Assembly (NCBI GenBank): GCA_051294375.1
Contig: CM119266.1
Span: 6,155,431-6,219,430 of the forward strand
Length of the DNA: 64,000 nt
Source: Paraspadella gotoi
Taxonomy: Eukaryota; Chaetognatha
Reading direction: 5' to 3'
Shown: positions 23,401-37,022 of the stretch, piece after piece
Position numbering within the stretch: the first letter of the stretch is position 1
Layout: every line of letters begins with the position of its first letter
Position numbers and translations under genes: made by a program
The notes under the pieces: generated by a model
Database searches by the model: none
What the model saw: only the letters and a program-made list of their open reading frames with translations
Told to the model about the DNA's origin: nothing

Positions 23401-25047
23401 AAGTATAAACTTAAGCTATGCAAAACGAGAGGCAGCTGGCTTGGAAGGTGATAGCTCAGAGTCAGAGCGGAATTTTTCCCTTTTCTTATTTAGCATTTGA
23501 ATGAATTAGTAAATCGCGTTATGATATTAAAATGTTTCTTGGTTCAAAAGATGACGCCGTGATGACGACAACGAAAACCATGACAACGACGACGACGACG
23601 AAAACGACGACGACAACAACAAAGAGAAAAAAAAGGATCAGGTGCTCATTGACTGAAGATTACTGTCTATTATTTTCCTGCCGCCTCGACAGGAATGGAA
23701 CTGGTCCTCGGCTTGGAACAAGATTTGGGGGGGGGGAGTGTTTACAGAGCCACAACACAAGGCGGTTTAGGGACATCGTCACTCTTATTAGTAGAGTGGG
23801 GACCTTTGGGGAACGATCCCGGTACCTAATGGTCATTAGCTTTAAACAATGAGCCACGCCCCCGGGGTCAAAACGGAGAGTACAATGTCAGCTACAAAAA
23901 TAAAGTTTATAAAGGACAATGGGAATAACAATAACAAAGAGACAAAACGACGAGAAGCAAGGAATAGATTTTGTAAACGAGAATGAGGATAACAACAACG
24001 ACAACGACAACGACAACAACATCAGCTCACCATCAAAAGTGTTTTTCATCTCCATCAGATATCGAACGTTTTGCTGTTTTCCCAAAGAGAGGCCTTCGTT
24101 GTAGAGACGGAGGGCGCGAATCAACTCCTCTGGAGGATGAGAAGAGAAAGTGGAAATAATCGGCACAAAACAAAAGGCTCATTCGAGAAAAAAAAACAAA
24201 CAAAAAAACATAAAAAACCAAAAACATACCAGAATTTAAACGGATAAAGGCTTTGAATTGACACGAAGACAAAAATTGAAAATGATTTAATTTTACTTTA
24301 ACCTATGCGGATGGTTGAGATAATTAAAAAAACTTTTGGTATTTAAAAAGTACATTTTTTTTTAATACTAATGGCGTAATGGAAGATTTGATTCGAGAAG
24401 AAGGCAGATACTACGTACGGATATATTAATGTAAGAACATAAAACACTAGCAAAAATAAATACAAATAATTAAATATTAAAAAATGTAAACAAAGTCTTA
24501 AACAACAAACTGGAAATGTAAACAAAGTCTTAAACAACAAAATGGAAATGTAAACAAAGTCGTAAACAACAAAATGGAAATGTAAACAAAGTCTTAAACA
24601 ACAAAATGGAAATGTAAACAAAGTCGTAAACAACAAACTGGAAATGTAAACAAAGTCTTAAACAACGAACTAGAAATATAACAAAGTCCTAAACAACAAA
24701 CTGGAAATGTAAACATAGTCTTAAACAACAAACTGGAAATGTAAACAAAATCTTAAACAACAAACTAGAAATGTAAACAAAGTCTTAAACAACAAACTGG
24801 AAATTTCACCTTGAGATAGACCGAAGTAACTTTTCTTCGACGCTACGAGATCTGTTGACGCCGCCGGCGAAAATGGCGCCTCAACGAACGACGCCGGTTC
24901 GGATGACGCCGGGTACGACGCCGGTTCAGATGACGTCGGGGACGACGCCGGTTCGGATGATACCGGGGACGACGCCGCCGACGTTGCCGACGCTAAGGAC
25001 GCCGCCGACGCCGCCAACGTCGCCAACGCAGACTGACACGCCATCAT
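20430..25047 (-). CDS. Unrecognised protein, Ser/Ala/Pro-rich N-terminus
   Basis: Three exons on the minus strand: 25047-24810 (two ATGs, with an in-frame TAA just upstream), 24129-24031 and 20770 to about 20430. All junctions fit in phase 1 (donors GTGAAA and GTGAGC; acceptors CCTCCAG and TTTTTCAG). The protein begins MMACQSALATLAAS. It then has an Ala/Ser-rich stretch with three near-repeats of SSEPAS, then KKSYFGLSQEELIRALRLYN and GLSLGKQQNVRYLMEMKNTF, probably helical, followed by a basic segment (FNAIPCRKRQSLYRQRD) and an acidic, disordered part. A 10-N gap at 20532-20541 makes the reading frame after it uncertain. About 200 residues are visible. I do not recognise the family. The second intron (3.3 kb) contains an opposite-strand exon candidate and a dispersed repeat copy. 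Confidence 0.55.
20771..22956. other. Intronic DNA, nothing further supported
   Basis: Intron of the minus-strand gene at 20430-25047 if that model is right. A GC-richer patch at about 22070-22195 has open frames on both strands (for example a minus frame starting MAERRLRTPSCGSPW), but I found no splice-site pair to anchor it. Confidence 0.4.
22957..23050 (+). CDS. Candidate first exon, MGAASS N-terminus
   Basis: An ATG opens a 31-codon frame beginning MGAASSLFSNRIGDL and ending PSTARPVE directly at a GTATGC donor in phase 0. The MGxxxS start is the consensus for N-myristoylation. A compatible acceptor (CCTCGACAG, ending at 23692) would add EWNWSSAWNKIWGGGVF and a TAG after about 25 codons, giving a protein of only about 56 residues. 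The family is unknown. The exon lies inside the large intron of the minus-strand gene, so it would be a nested gene. GC-rich composition and a clean donor support it; the second exon is speculative. Confidence 0.35.
23150..23320 (-). repeat. Copy of a dispersed repeat family
   Basis: Reverse complement matches the start of the repeats at 42.8 and 44.1 kb: a GGATCTG/CAGATCC hairpin-like head followed by CTCTATGATTCACTTTGTCGG and a region rich in GGTC/GTCC words. This copy is in the opposite orientation and is truncated. Confidence 0.6.
24484..24809. repeat. 32-33-bp minisatellite, about 10 copies
   Basis: Tandem units containing GTCTTAAACAACAAACTGGA and AATGTAAACAAA, with T/G and C/A variants. 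The array abuts the donor site of the exon at 24810-25047 and therefore begins the intron of that gene. The long minus-strand frame across it, with repeated Cys-Leu-Arg-Leu, is an artefact. Confidence 0.85.
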
Positions 25048-27303
<2,256 letters not shown>

Positions 27304-29139
27304 TCACTCCGCCCCCTTCTCCACGGCCCCCTTGACGACAACATCGAGTGCATCCACGACCCGTTCCAAGTTTCCTTCGTTGAGTCCGCAAGTGTTGATC
27401 CTCCCGTTGAAGCCGATGTAGATCCCAAAGTCTCTCTCCAGGCGGACGACTTGTTCTTTCGTTAGACCCAAGAATGAGAACATTCCGCGCATGCGCGTTA
27501 AGGGACTCCAGTCGAAGGCGGCGTTGCTACCGCTGTCGCTGCTGCGGGCGACGAGGCGTCGGTGGAGCTCCGAACGGATCGTGGAAACGCGATCAGCGGC
27601 CAACTGGAAAAAGGAGGGTAGGACCCAGAATTTGAATTATTGTATTTTATTGGATCGTATGGTAATTATAAATTTAATGATAAGAAAATTATTAAAAACA
27701 TGACTATAAATTGTGAGCCTGACCTTCAACTCTCTCTCCCACTCCCTCCTCCTCCCCTCATCCCCCAATATCCTCTCCACGACTTCCCCTCCGTGTTTCG
27801 GCGACGCGTTCCAAGTCCTGAAGACCGTCTCCACCATTCCCAATCGCGTCCGCTCCTCCAACCCGACGCCGGCGTTGTCCACGACGACCAGAGCGCCGAC
27901 TCGCTCTCCGTAGAGCATGAAGTTCTTGGAATAAGACAGCGCCGCCCAGACGGCGTCGAAACCGGCGTCGTCGGCGACGAAGGATCGAAAATCGGCGGCG
28001 TCGGCGGCGAGGTCGCCGGAGACGAACCTGAGTTAAATCTCATTTGCATATTGCCGATTTCGAGATAACTTCAGGATAATTTACACGCTCACGGTTACTC
28101 GTGTTTCTTGATTGAATTCCTGTTTGTCTTTAGGTCCCGTTCGATTATTGTTATAATTTATAGTCGAGCATTGCGACCACCACTAAAACATGACTGCTCC
28201 AGGTTATATTCAACTTCACGTACCCGGCGTAGGCGACGTCGAAGAAGGGCAAGTGTCCAGCGGCGCGAACGGCGCCGGCGATTTCGCGCCACTGGGCCGG
28301 CGTCGGATCCAGGCCCGTCGGGTTGTGCCCGGCGCTCTGCAGGATGACGACGGAAGGCGGCGCCGCGAGGAGATCCTCCAATAGGCCGTCAAGATCGAGG
28401 TCTTTAGACGAGGCGTTCCAGTATCTTGGTTCGATTGGTTATTGAAAGCAAGGATTGAATTGTCTCGTCTTTTCTCTTTCACTGTTTTGTCAGTCGGTTT
28501 TTCTGTTTGGCATTTAAATCTGACATTGTCTGTCAATAACTTTATAAATTAGTTCCACAATCTTTGAGTCTTACATCTTACGATTTATCTGTCCGTCAGC
28601 CTGTCTTTGTTTCTGTCAGTCAGCCAGTTTTTGTCCACACATCTGTCTGATTCTCTTTTTGTGAGTCAGTCTACTTATCTGTCTGTTTTTGTGTCTGTCA
28701 TCAGACTCTTTTTGCGCATTCTGTTTTCAAACTGGCGCGCAATCTTTTGTCTGCCTTTGTTAGTGTCTCGCTCTGTCCGTCTGTTCATTCCGTCATAATG
28801 TTTGTCCGTCTGTCGATCTGCCAGTCTGTCAGTCCGTCTTCCTTCCCTCTCCCCACCCCGCTTCAAAATACCTATAAAATCCAATCTGGAATCCCTGAGC
28901 TGCGAACGACGCCTCGTGGCTGGGATAACTCGGGTTTGAGACCAGCGCCCTCCTCCACCCGAGATCGAAGAGACACCGAGCGGCGAGGAACTGCGCGCCA
29001 ACGCTGCCGGGCGTCTGCGCGGCGAAGACTCTGCCGCGTCGTTCTGCGGCGAGAGCGGGACCGAGCAGGAAGTCGATCGAAATACGGTTGAAGGATTCTT
29101 CGCCCAACCTTATAAGGAGGGGCGGGACGTAAGAGTGAA

Positions 29140-29232
<93 letters not shown>

Positions 29233-30085
29233 TGTATCTGTGTTGGGCCGCGCGGTTCCCCTTCGCGTTTTGGATCGCAAAATGCAAGCATCTTCCCTGC
29301 GGTCCTGGATTGGCGGGCCTCGACCAATCACCGTCGAGAGTTGGGAGAAGATATTTGTATCTTTTTTTTACCGCGGTTTCCGCGCGCAGCCATTGTAGAA
29401 ACGCGTTGGTCGTAGGTTCATTGAGTCGCATATGATCTTGTAATATAGACGGCCAACCGTTTTTAAAACCCAGTGGAGGTTATTACTATTACGATGCACG
29501 ATTTTTTACCTTGATTTTAAGCTGTTTTTCAATTGCTTTTAATCTGTTTTTAAATTGATTTTATTCGTGCTTATACTTGATATCAATACATGTTTTTAAC
29601 CTCGCTAAATCTTCAAATTCGTGGCCGAGCGACTTTAGGTTATTTTAGATACAAGATCAAACATTATTATTTTTTATTATTATTATTATTATTTTAAATA
29701 GCTGCTAAGCTCAATTTTTGTTTTCAAAATCAGTTTAAAATCTTCAAATATTCGCTAGTGATGAAAATTTATTGTCAAAGTTATGACATCTTAAACTTTA
29801 AAAAAAAAATTACAAAACGAACAAAAGACCGACCGACGACAATCAGATGGTCGAAAATTATTTTTAAAAAAACAAAAACATCTACATCTTCTCTCACCAG
29901 AGGACGTAGTTGTGATGTCTATCCGTCTCTTCCACGAGATGTCGCTCCGCCTTCCTCACGCATTCCATCGACGCTAATTTCCCGTCGCCGTCCAAATAGA
30001 CTCCGTAGAGAAGATCCACCTTGTTTGGGTTCGGGTCATCCAGCATCCGGCAGAACCGGTTGGCCGCCTCCTCCAAGTGAGCCAT
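27304..30085 (-). CDS. Aspartate aminotransferase, cytosolic-like
   Basis: A complete five-exon gene: 30085-29898 (ATG), 29108-28872, 28424-28224, 28027-27724 and 27603-27304 (TGA). Lengths sum to 1230 nt and every phase fits, giving 409 residues against about 413 for animal cytosolic AST. The fold-type I PLP enzyme transfers the amino group of aspartate to 2-oxoglutarate. Key motifs are present: SAGHNPTG (PLP-contacting Asn), FFDVAYAG (Asp and Tyr), SYSKNF (Schiff-base Lys), YGERVG (Arg) and GRINTCGL (substrate-carboxylate Arg). Divergences: the SGTG phosphate loop reads TPGSVGA, and the Trp that stacks on PLP is Tyr (NPSYPSHEASF). There is no targeting peptide, so it is probably cytosolic. 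It is a divergent member; full activity is likely but not certain. The donor of the fourth exon is GTCAGG. A (ATT)n tract lies just after exon one's intron. Confidence 0.95.
29139..29231. repeat. (ATT)n microsatellite in aminotransferase intron
   Basis: About 31 uninterrupted ATT triplets in the first intron of the aminotransferase gene. The poly-Leu, poly-Asn or poly-Ile frames here are artefacts. Confidence 0.97.
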
Positions 30086-30599
30086 TGGGTTGTGGTTTGG
30101 GTTGGTGAGTTTCTTATCGTTTGTTAGCGTGCTTTGTAATTGGCACGACCGATACGTATATCTTTTGTTTGTTTGTTTATCTTTAATTCTTAGTTCGATT
30201 GGCTTGGAGTGCCTGTTACGGTCGAGTTGGTTTATTTTATTTAATTTATTGGTTAATTGGTTGCTTGATAGGTTTGTTGTTTTTTTTGTCGCTCGGTTCT
30301 TATTTTTCCTCGCCGAGAACAGATTTCCCAAAAATATAAAATATAAACAGTTGAAAAAAATCAGTAGTTCCGATCCGACGTGAAAATCGTTTCCTAATTG
30401 CATTAGAGATCAATCACCACATCCAAATACTTACAGAAAAAAAAATCATTTTTTCAAACAAGCTCAGTGTCGCAGCTTGATAACAATTTTTTTTGATCGC
30501 TGACCTTTGCCTTAATTTGGAAAGGCCGTTCGGAGATTGTATCAGATTATTTGTACAATTTTAACTAAACTAAAAAATAAGGGGACTACGGAAGTGAAA

Positions 30600-33200
30600 G
30601 GACGAGAGCAGAGAGAGAGAGAGAGCAGAGAGAGAGACGAGACGAGAGTAGAGAAAGAGAGAGAGACTTGGACGACGTACGTTGCTTTTTGACTCCTAAC
30701 AAGAGTCGAACCCTCTTAACCCCATCATTCTTGCCGGAAGTCGTAAGCAATTTTCTACAAGGAGAAACTTTATTTCTCGATCGCCACTCCATCGCACTTA
30801 TACATTGCAAAAAAAAATTAAAGAAAATAATGAAAATTCACCGATGATCGTCATTCTATGAAATATTTCACCCTCATGAGACATGACTTATTGATTACAG
30901 CTATTCCATTAACATATCATAACTTATGACTCCTTTGACATTGATTATGATTCAAATGCATCAGCTTTTCGTTCAAATCGCACAAATTATGAGACTTGTC
31001 GCAATCGCCCTTCACCGTGATTCCACGGGTCTGTCCTTTTAAGACTTTCACTCAATTCTTTCCTTTGCAAAAACTCCTCACCCAGAGGTCATCGAACTCA
31101 CTCACCCTTCTCCATACCCCCTAAATCTCTCCGCCACGCCCCCTTCCCTCTTCTTAGATTCCGTCTGCCCACCGCTCGGCTGAGGCTTCATGTGCGTCCT
31201 CGTTCCTTTGTTTATCCTCTCTTAATTTCGGACGCTCGTGAACATCATCGCTTCCGGTTTTCTCCTGAGCCGGAGTCGTCGCCGCCGCACGCCTTGCCGC
31301 GTCAGTCACTACGACTAGCCGCAGCAGCCGCCGCGGCGTACTCGACTGGCCGGTCAGCCGCCGCCGCTCGCATCACCCGCCGCTTGCAGTAGCGATGAGT
31401 ATAACAAATTTGCGATGAAAATAACGAAATTATTTGTGATCGGCTCAGTACTATTTGATATGTCTCTCATCAGAATCCATGTAACCTATCCGGTATCCCC
31501 ACACCTAATGTACGCAGGGGTGAGTTGTGCATCGCATGGTTGAGATACGCTGGAAACAATGCCCGACGCTCGCCGCTCTCTCTCTCTCCTTATATGACCA
31601 TCCTGTGTGCTCTTGCTTCATCTCCAAAGATTATCAAGATGCACATATATTTCTAACTCGAATAAAATAATCTTCTGTCGCAAACATGACTGTAACTTCT
31701 CTACTAACTAGGTGACCACAATCGTGCTCTCAAACAATCACTCTCTCTCATCGCAGTCGAGTACTCGATTTGAACAACCTGGATAATCTCGTTCTAGCAA
31801 TAGGTAAGAATAACAGTTCAACGTACAGGTACTCGCTAGATTTGCTCGAAACTCTCGATGCGTCATGATGCCATCCCGGGCAACCACCCATGTCTGGTCA
31901 CAGCAATACGCTACCAGTTCGCTTATTTCCTCGTCGTCAAGATACGCTCGTCTGTAACGGTCGCGATCGTCGTCGTTCAAACGTGGCCTCTTTCGTTTTC
32001 CCGCTTCCTTTCCATCGATCCGATCGGGTCGCCGCTTATTGTGTTCAGGATAAGCAGACCAAGTATATAATCACGTTGTTCGTTTTGTTCAACGCGCGAA
32101 GAGCGCGGCGGTAGAGTTAGCGCGGACTCGGATACGATCGTGACTTGTGTTTGTGTTCACATAATCAGATGTATTTACACATGACGAGATTAATTTTGTA
32201 AAATCAATGTCTTGTATCTTTGTGTTATCTTCAAGGCTCTCCTGGTGTTCTATGATCAAACAACTCGCATCTTACGCATGGACTAGGTTCGGCTCTTGGC
32301 CTCGACAGATCGTTGATACGGCCTCTTGCAACGGCGCACAGGAGATTAGGTCATCACAATAATAGAAAGGGAAGAGCAACTGGTAGATCATATAGCACAG
32401 AGCATTTAGTGCAAAATGTACGAACTATATCTAAATGAGCGCGAACTATCTCACTTAGCCATGTATAGTGGAATTTGACAAGCTAAATGAATCTATATAA
32501 TTATGCTATCCACATCGCATTTGCATATTTTCAGTCGTCTGGATACTTCTACATCTACAATTGTTATTAGTAAAGTAGGAATAGTTACTCTCCACTCATT
32601 TACTGGAAGGAGCGTATGTCTATCGGCTATTTCTTTTCCCCCACGACGGGTCAGTGTGCCATCTACATGCAGCGTCTTGTGTTCAGAGTCGGCCCGCGCC
32701 TATACTCTGGAACAATTATCGCAGATTGCTGTTTCTTCGTTTGCGCTCGTCCATTGTCAGAAATCGTATCGTCGTCGTCGTCGTCGGTCTCGTACCGTGC
32801 CAAATTCATCTACGAATCGGATTTGTTGAAAGGGAAGCAAGCTGCTTGACTTCTTAGCTTGATCTCGAGTTTTGACAAGCAAACGTTCTCTGTTCCTTAT
32901 TTTGCCATTGCTATGTCAGTTTTCGTTTTCATTACATTCGCATCGTATTTTTTTCACTTCTTGCACTATTTTTTTAGCATTTATTTTATTTCGATTAAAA
33001 ATTGCATCTTTTTCGCGAACAGATTCTACCAATTCATCGCCGCATTTGTCTTCACTGTTCACATTTATTAATACATAGTTATGGAGCTTTATTTATAAAA
33101 CAACTCGGAAAACTTATGTTTTTATATTTTTCATATTTTAATGTTGGCCATAATTTACCAAAGCTTGTGACATTATGCAGTTGAGTGTTGAGGCGTCAGT
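30600..33200. repeat. Left arm of a large fold-back, error-rich
   Basis: In reverse complement this stretch matches 34018-36050 in colinear mirrored order. About 30690-30790 pairs with 35940-36040, 31010-31400 with 35430-35790, 31740-32130 with 34970-35330, 32500-32800 with 34381-34700, and 32917-33020 with 34038-34148. This arm carries many small indels and substitutions, and the coding exons of the right arm are unreadable in it. Apparent open frames here should not be annotated as genes. It may still hold sequence hidden by the gaps in the right arm. Confidence 0.75.
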
Positions 33201-34017
33201 TTTATGAAATTTTCAAGAAGAAAATTTTTCATTCTAAAAATGAAGAGAGAGAGAGAAAAGTAGTTTTGGGAAAGAGCTACTGGAGTGATGTGAAAATGTT
33301 AAAGCGAAGATATTAGAGAAAACATCCTTGATTATTTTCGAGTAGCACAGCGTGATACGGATAGAGAGAGAGAGAGAGAGTTGCTAATTAATTTCTTAAT
33401 TTGAAACCTACAACTAGTAAAATCGTTGATTTTTATTGAGCCAGAGATTCTTGGATTTGTAGTTGTAGAATGTAAGAGTGAAATTAAAAGTATTCGTCAG
33501 TATAAACAAGAGAAAAAAAAGATATTGGTTACCAAATTCTGAAAATATAGAAAACTAAATCGATCGTTTTTTCATGACTTTAAACAGAAAGAGTAAGAAA
33601 ATTAAACTTTATGTTACCCCCAAAAAAAACAAAAGACAAGACATAAATCTAAAAATAGAGGCGCGGACGACGAAACCCAATTTTTTTTTTAAAAAGGAGA
33701 AGAAAAAAAAAAAAAAAAATTCCGCGGGAAAATCCGAACTTGACATTTCACGCTGAGGCTTACGGTCATTTCTGTCGAAAACACTCGCTCTCGCACTGTG
33801 GGGGTGGAGGCGGGGATGGGACGGGGATGGGGATTGGAGGGGAGTGTATGGGTAGTGGGGAGGTGGGGAGTGGAGGGAAGGGACGGAAGAAACAGCACAG
33901 TGGCTGTGTTTCTTCTTCGCGGTATACTGATATGTTTAAAAAAAAATTCGTTCGCTTTATAATTATTTTTTATTAAGTTATTTTATTTAGGTTTTTTTTT
34001 TTTTATTGTACTANNNN
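33201..34017. other. Fold-back centre, no gene
   Basis: AT-rich with short GA runs (33247-33257, 33363-33380), a long poly-A near 33700-33718 and a G-rich stretch at about 33799-33890. It ends at a 25-N gap (34014-34038). Confidence 0.6.
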
Positions 34018-34968
34018 NNNNNNNNNNNNNNNNNNNNNTGTTCGCGAAAAAAGATGCAATTTTTAATCGAATAAAATAGAAATGACTAAAAAAATAGGTG
34101 CAAGAGTGAAAAAAAAATACGATGCGAATTAATGAAAACGAAAACTGANNNNNNNNNNNNNNNNNNNNNNNNNNNNNNNNNNNNNNNNNNNNNNNNNNNN
34201 NNNNNNNNNNNNNNNNNNNNNNNNNNNNNNNNNNNNNNNNNNNNNNNNNNNNNNNNNNNNNNNNNNNNNNNNNNNNNNNNNNNNNNNNNNNNNNNNNNNN
34301 NNNNNNNNNNNNNNNNNNNNNNNNNNNNNNNNNNNNNNNNNNNNNNNNNNNNNNNNNNNNNNNNNNNNNNNNNNNNNNNACGACGACGACGATGACGATT
34401 TCCTGACAATGACGACGCAAACGAGAAACGACGCGAATCCAGAGATGGCGCTGAAGATCTGAACCCAAGACGAGGATGGCACCTGGGGAAAAAATAGAAT
34501 GACAACGCTATTCCATAAATGAGTGGAAGAGTAACTTTCCTTTCATAACAAATGAGATAAAGTTCCAACACATGATATGCAATGCATGTGGTAGCATTTT
34601 TAATTATTGTTCAAATCTAATAATCTATAATAGTTCCTTTCTAGAATAGTCTTAATCTGCCTTTGCTCTTTTATTGACAAAATNNNNNNNNNNNNNNNNN
34701 NNNNNNNNNNNNNNNNNNNNNNNNNNNNNNNNNNNNNNNNNNNNNNNNNNNNNNNNNNNNNNNNNNNNNNNNNNNNNNNNNNNNNNNNNNNNNNNNNNNN
34801 NNNNNNNNNNNNNNNNNNNNNNNNNNNNNNNNNNNNNNNNNNNNNNNNNNNNNNNNNNNNNNNNNNNNNNNNNNNNNNNNNNNNNNNNNNNNNNNNNNNN
34901 NNNNNNNNNNNNNNNNNNNNNNNNNNNNNNNNNNNNNNNNNNNNNNNNNNNNNNNNNNNNNNNNNNNN
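34014..34968. other. Assembly gaps
   Basis: Runs of N at 34014-34038, 34149-34379 and 34684-34968 break the right arm of the fold-back and the minus-strand membrane-protein gene. Confidence 0.99.
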
Positions 34969-35234
34969 AGGGTAATTACCCTAACGTTAGTCCTCTTCTT
35001 CGCGTCTTGAACAAAAGAACAACGTAAATTATAAACTTTGTCGCTCCTTCCAAAATGGCGCCGACGACGAGGAAAACGACAAAGAGGACGTTGACACCGG
35101 AGGACGACGACGACGACGACGACGACGTAAGCGAAACTGTAGCGTTGATTGGCGTTGGCACAGTGGTGTTGGTCGGTGGCATCGGAGCATCGGAGTTCGA
35201 CAAATTAGGAATGATGAACGTCACTGAGAAAGAG

Positions 35235-35272
<38 letters not shown>

Positions 35273-35401
35273 AATCGATAATATTAAACCGAGGTCAAAA
35301 TATATTCTTTATTCGACAGCGATTCAACCATCATGACACTCACCCACAGTGATCGAAGCTTGAACGAACAAAATCGCCGCCAAAAATTTCGTTATTTTCA
35401 T
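34380..35401 (-). CDS. Small secreted or membrane protein, Ser/Thr-rich
   Basis: Exon 35401-35344 encodes a textbook signal peptide, MKITKFLAAILFVQASITV, ending at a GTGAGT donor. Exon 35223 to about 34980 (acceptor TTCTCAG, possible donor GTAATT) continues TFIIPNLSNSDAPMPP, an NTT/NAT-containing Ser/Thr-rich ectodomain with a run of nine serines encoded by GTC-type triplets. A hydrophobic segment follows (VNVLFVVFLVVGAIL). Gaps at 34684-34968 and 34149-34379 interrupt the rest. A further exon at about 34479-34380 contains either the membrane-like SWVQIFSAISGFASFLVCVV or, in another frame, a soluble helix; the phase cannot be settled. It reads as a type I, O-glycosylated small protein. I do not recognise the family. 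A corrupted second copy lies at about 31390-32130 in the left arm of the fold-back. Confidence 0.5.
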
Positions 35402-36038
35402 CGCAAATTTGTTTATTCTCTCGCCTAGCGAATCGGCGGTTGCGGCGGCGGCGGCTGCGGCAGTCGAGTACGCCGCGGCGGCTGCTGCGGCTGTCGAGTA
35501 CGACGCGGCGGCTGCGGCGGCGACGACTCCGGCGCAGGAGAAAAACCGGAAGCGATGATGTCACGAGCGTCGAAATTAAAGGAGGAAAAACAAAAGGGAA
35601 TCGAGACGCGACATGAAGCGCAGCCGAGCGGTGGCAGAGGGAATCTGGAGAGGAAAAAGGGGGCGTGGCGGGAGAGTAGGGGGGAGGGAGAGGGGGTGAG
35701 TGAGTTCGATGACCTCGGGGTAAGTTTGCAAAGGAAAGGAATTGAGTGAAAGTCTAAAGGGACAGACCGTGGAATCACGGTAAGGCGATTGCGACAAGTT
35801 TTTGTGCGATTTGGAAAAAAGATGCTTTGTTTATAATCAATTAATCAATTAATAAATTAATCAATTAATCAATTAATCAATTAATCATTTCGGTTAATCA
35901 TCCGGTGATTTTTTTTTTTTTTTTTTGCAATTTTTGTGCGATGATTGCGATCGAGAATAAGTTTCTCTTGAGAAAATTGCTTACGACTTCCGGCCAAGAA
36001 TTGATGGGGTTAAGAGGCTTCTGACTCTTGTTAGGGTC

Positions 36039-36080
<42 letters not shown>

Positions 36081-36484
36081 ACTTCCGGTTCCCCCTTACC
36101 CAAAACATCGACGACGACGATCGAGACCAAAAATGCGTCGCGAAGGACGAAGAATATTGAGTTTTGAAGTGGAGACTGAAGATGGCGCGACGGTCGGCGG
36201 GCGTCGTCGTCGTCTTCGGTCAAAGTTGGAATTTTGAGTTTTTGCGTTTGACGCGACGTCGGGGGAACGAACGTCCCTGGCGGAGAAATGAGGAATAGCG
36301 GAAAGTTTATATAAAATAAATGAACATCGAGAGTGATTACAATTTTTATCTGAGTTATCAAATTGATTATTAAATGAATTGATTTAATTTATTAAAAAAT
36401 TAATAAATCCATTTTATAATATTTCATATCTTTATTTAACATTTTATTAAAAGTTATTACAGTCTAACTTAATCAAAATTAACT
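35402..36484. other. Fold-back right arm end, ORFs on both strands
   Basis: Contains GCC/CGG triplet-rich DNA at 35425-35540, a TTAATCAA repeat at about 35836-35890 and (CT)n at 36042-36078. A minus frame from about 36273 to 36107, with acceptor CCGCCAG and donor GTAAGG, reads FVPPTSRQTQKLKIPTLTED and ends hydrophobic (FLVSIVVVDVL). A plus ATG frame overlaps it. Neither can be tied to a gene with confidence. Confidence 0.4.
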
Positions 36485-36702
36485 TTAGGACATATCATTT
36501 ACAATTTGTACATCGAAGTTAATTAACAATATAGATATTTCATGTGACCAACCGTTCAAAATTTGATCGACCCAAAACGGAGAAGTTGAAAGGTCGGCGA
36601 GTCTTTTGTTTTTTCTTTGATCTTCCGCCGCCGCCGCTAATTCCCTTTGATGAAGCCGCCAAGAGGCGAGGAGGAGAAAGAGGCTGAGGAGAATGGCGAA
36701 GA
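36485..36702 (-). CDS. Terminal exon of a single-span membrane protein
   Basis: After the acceptor TCCTCCAG the frame reads FAILLSLFLLLASWRLHQRE, a hydrophobic span followed by basic residues. It continues with a charged helix (AAAAEDQRKNKRLADLS) and SPFWVDQILNGWSHEI before TAA at 36487-36485, 72 codons in all. Three spaced GCGs give the alanine run. Upstream exons are not found: the DNA to its right is an A-rich imperfect repeat (36720-36860), the palindrome and CG-rich tracts. I do not recognise the protein. It could instead be a chance frame, but the clean acceptor and balanced composition favour a real exon. Confidence 0.4.
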
Positions 36703-36719
36703 CTGGAGGAAAGGGAGGA

Positions 36720-36862
36720 AATAGGAGGAAAGGAAAAAAAAATAAAAAGAAAAAAGAATGAAAAAGGAAAAAATAAATAAAAAGAAAAAAGAATGAAAAA
36801 GGAAAAAATAAATAAAAAGAAAAAAAGAATGAAACAGGAAAAAAATAAATAAAAAGAAAAAG
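36720..36862. repeat. A-rich tandem repeat, about 35-bp unit
   Basis: Units of AAATAAATAAAAAGAAAAAA followed by GAATGAAAAAGG, three to four copies, in the intron or flank directly 5' of the minus-strand exon at 36702. Confidence 0.85.
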
Positions 36863-37022
36863 AGGCGAGTGAATCAACCGGACTTTATTCTCGATTCACA
36901 TCCGGGTTTCTCATTCAACAAAACTTCTTCTCTATTTCTTTTGTGAAAGTTTAACCTCACCTCCCTACATCTCACATTCCTTCACGTTTCTGCGACGAAC
37001 GCTCTCAAATGTCATATCCGGT

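Noticed and set aside
31192-32829. Open frames rich in Arg/Ala/Ser in the left fold-back arm
   Set aside because: They are corrupted mirror copies of the right arm and disagree with its clean exons.
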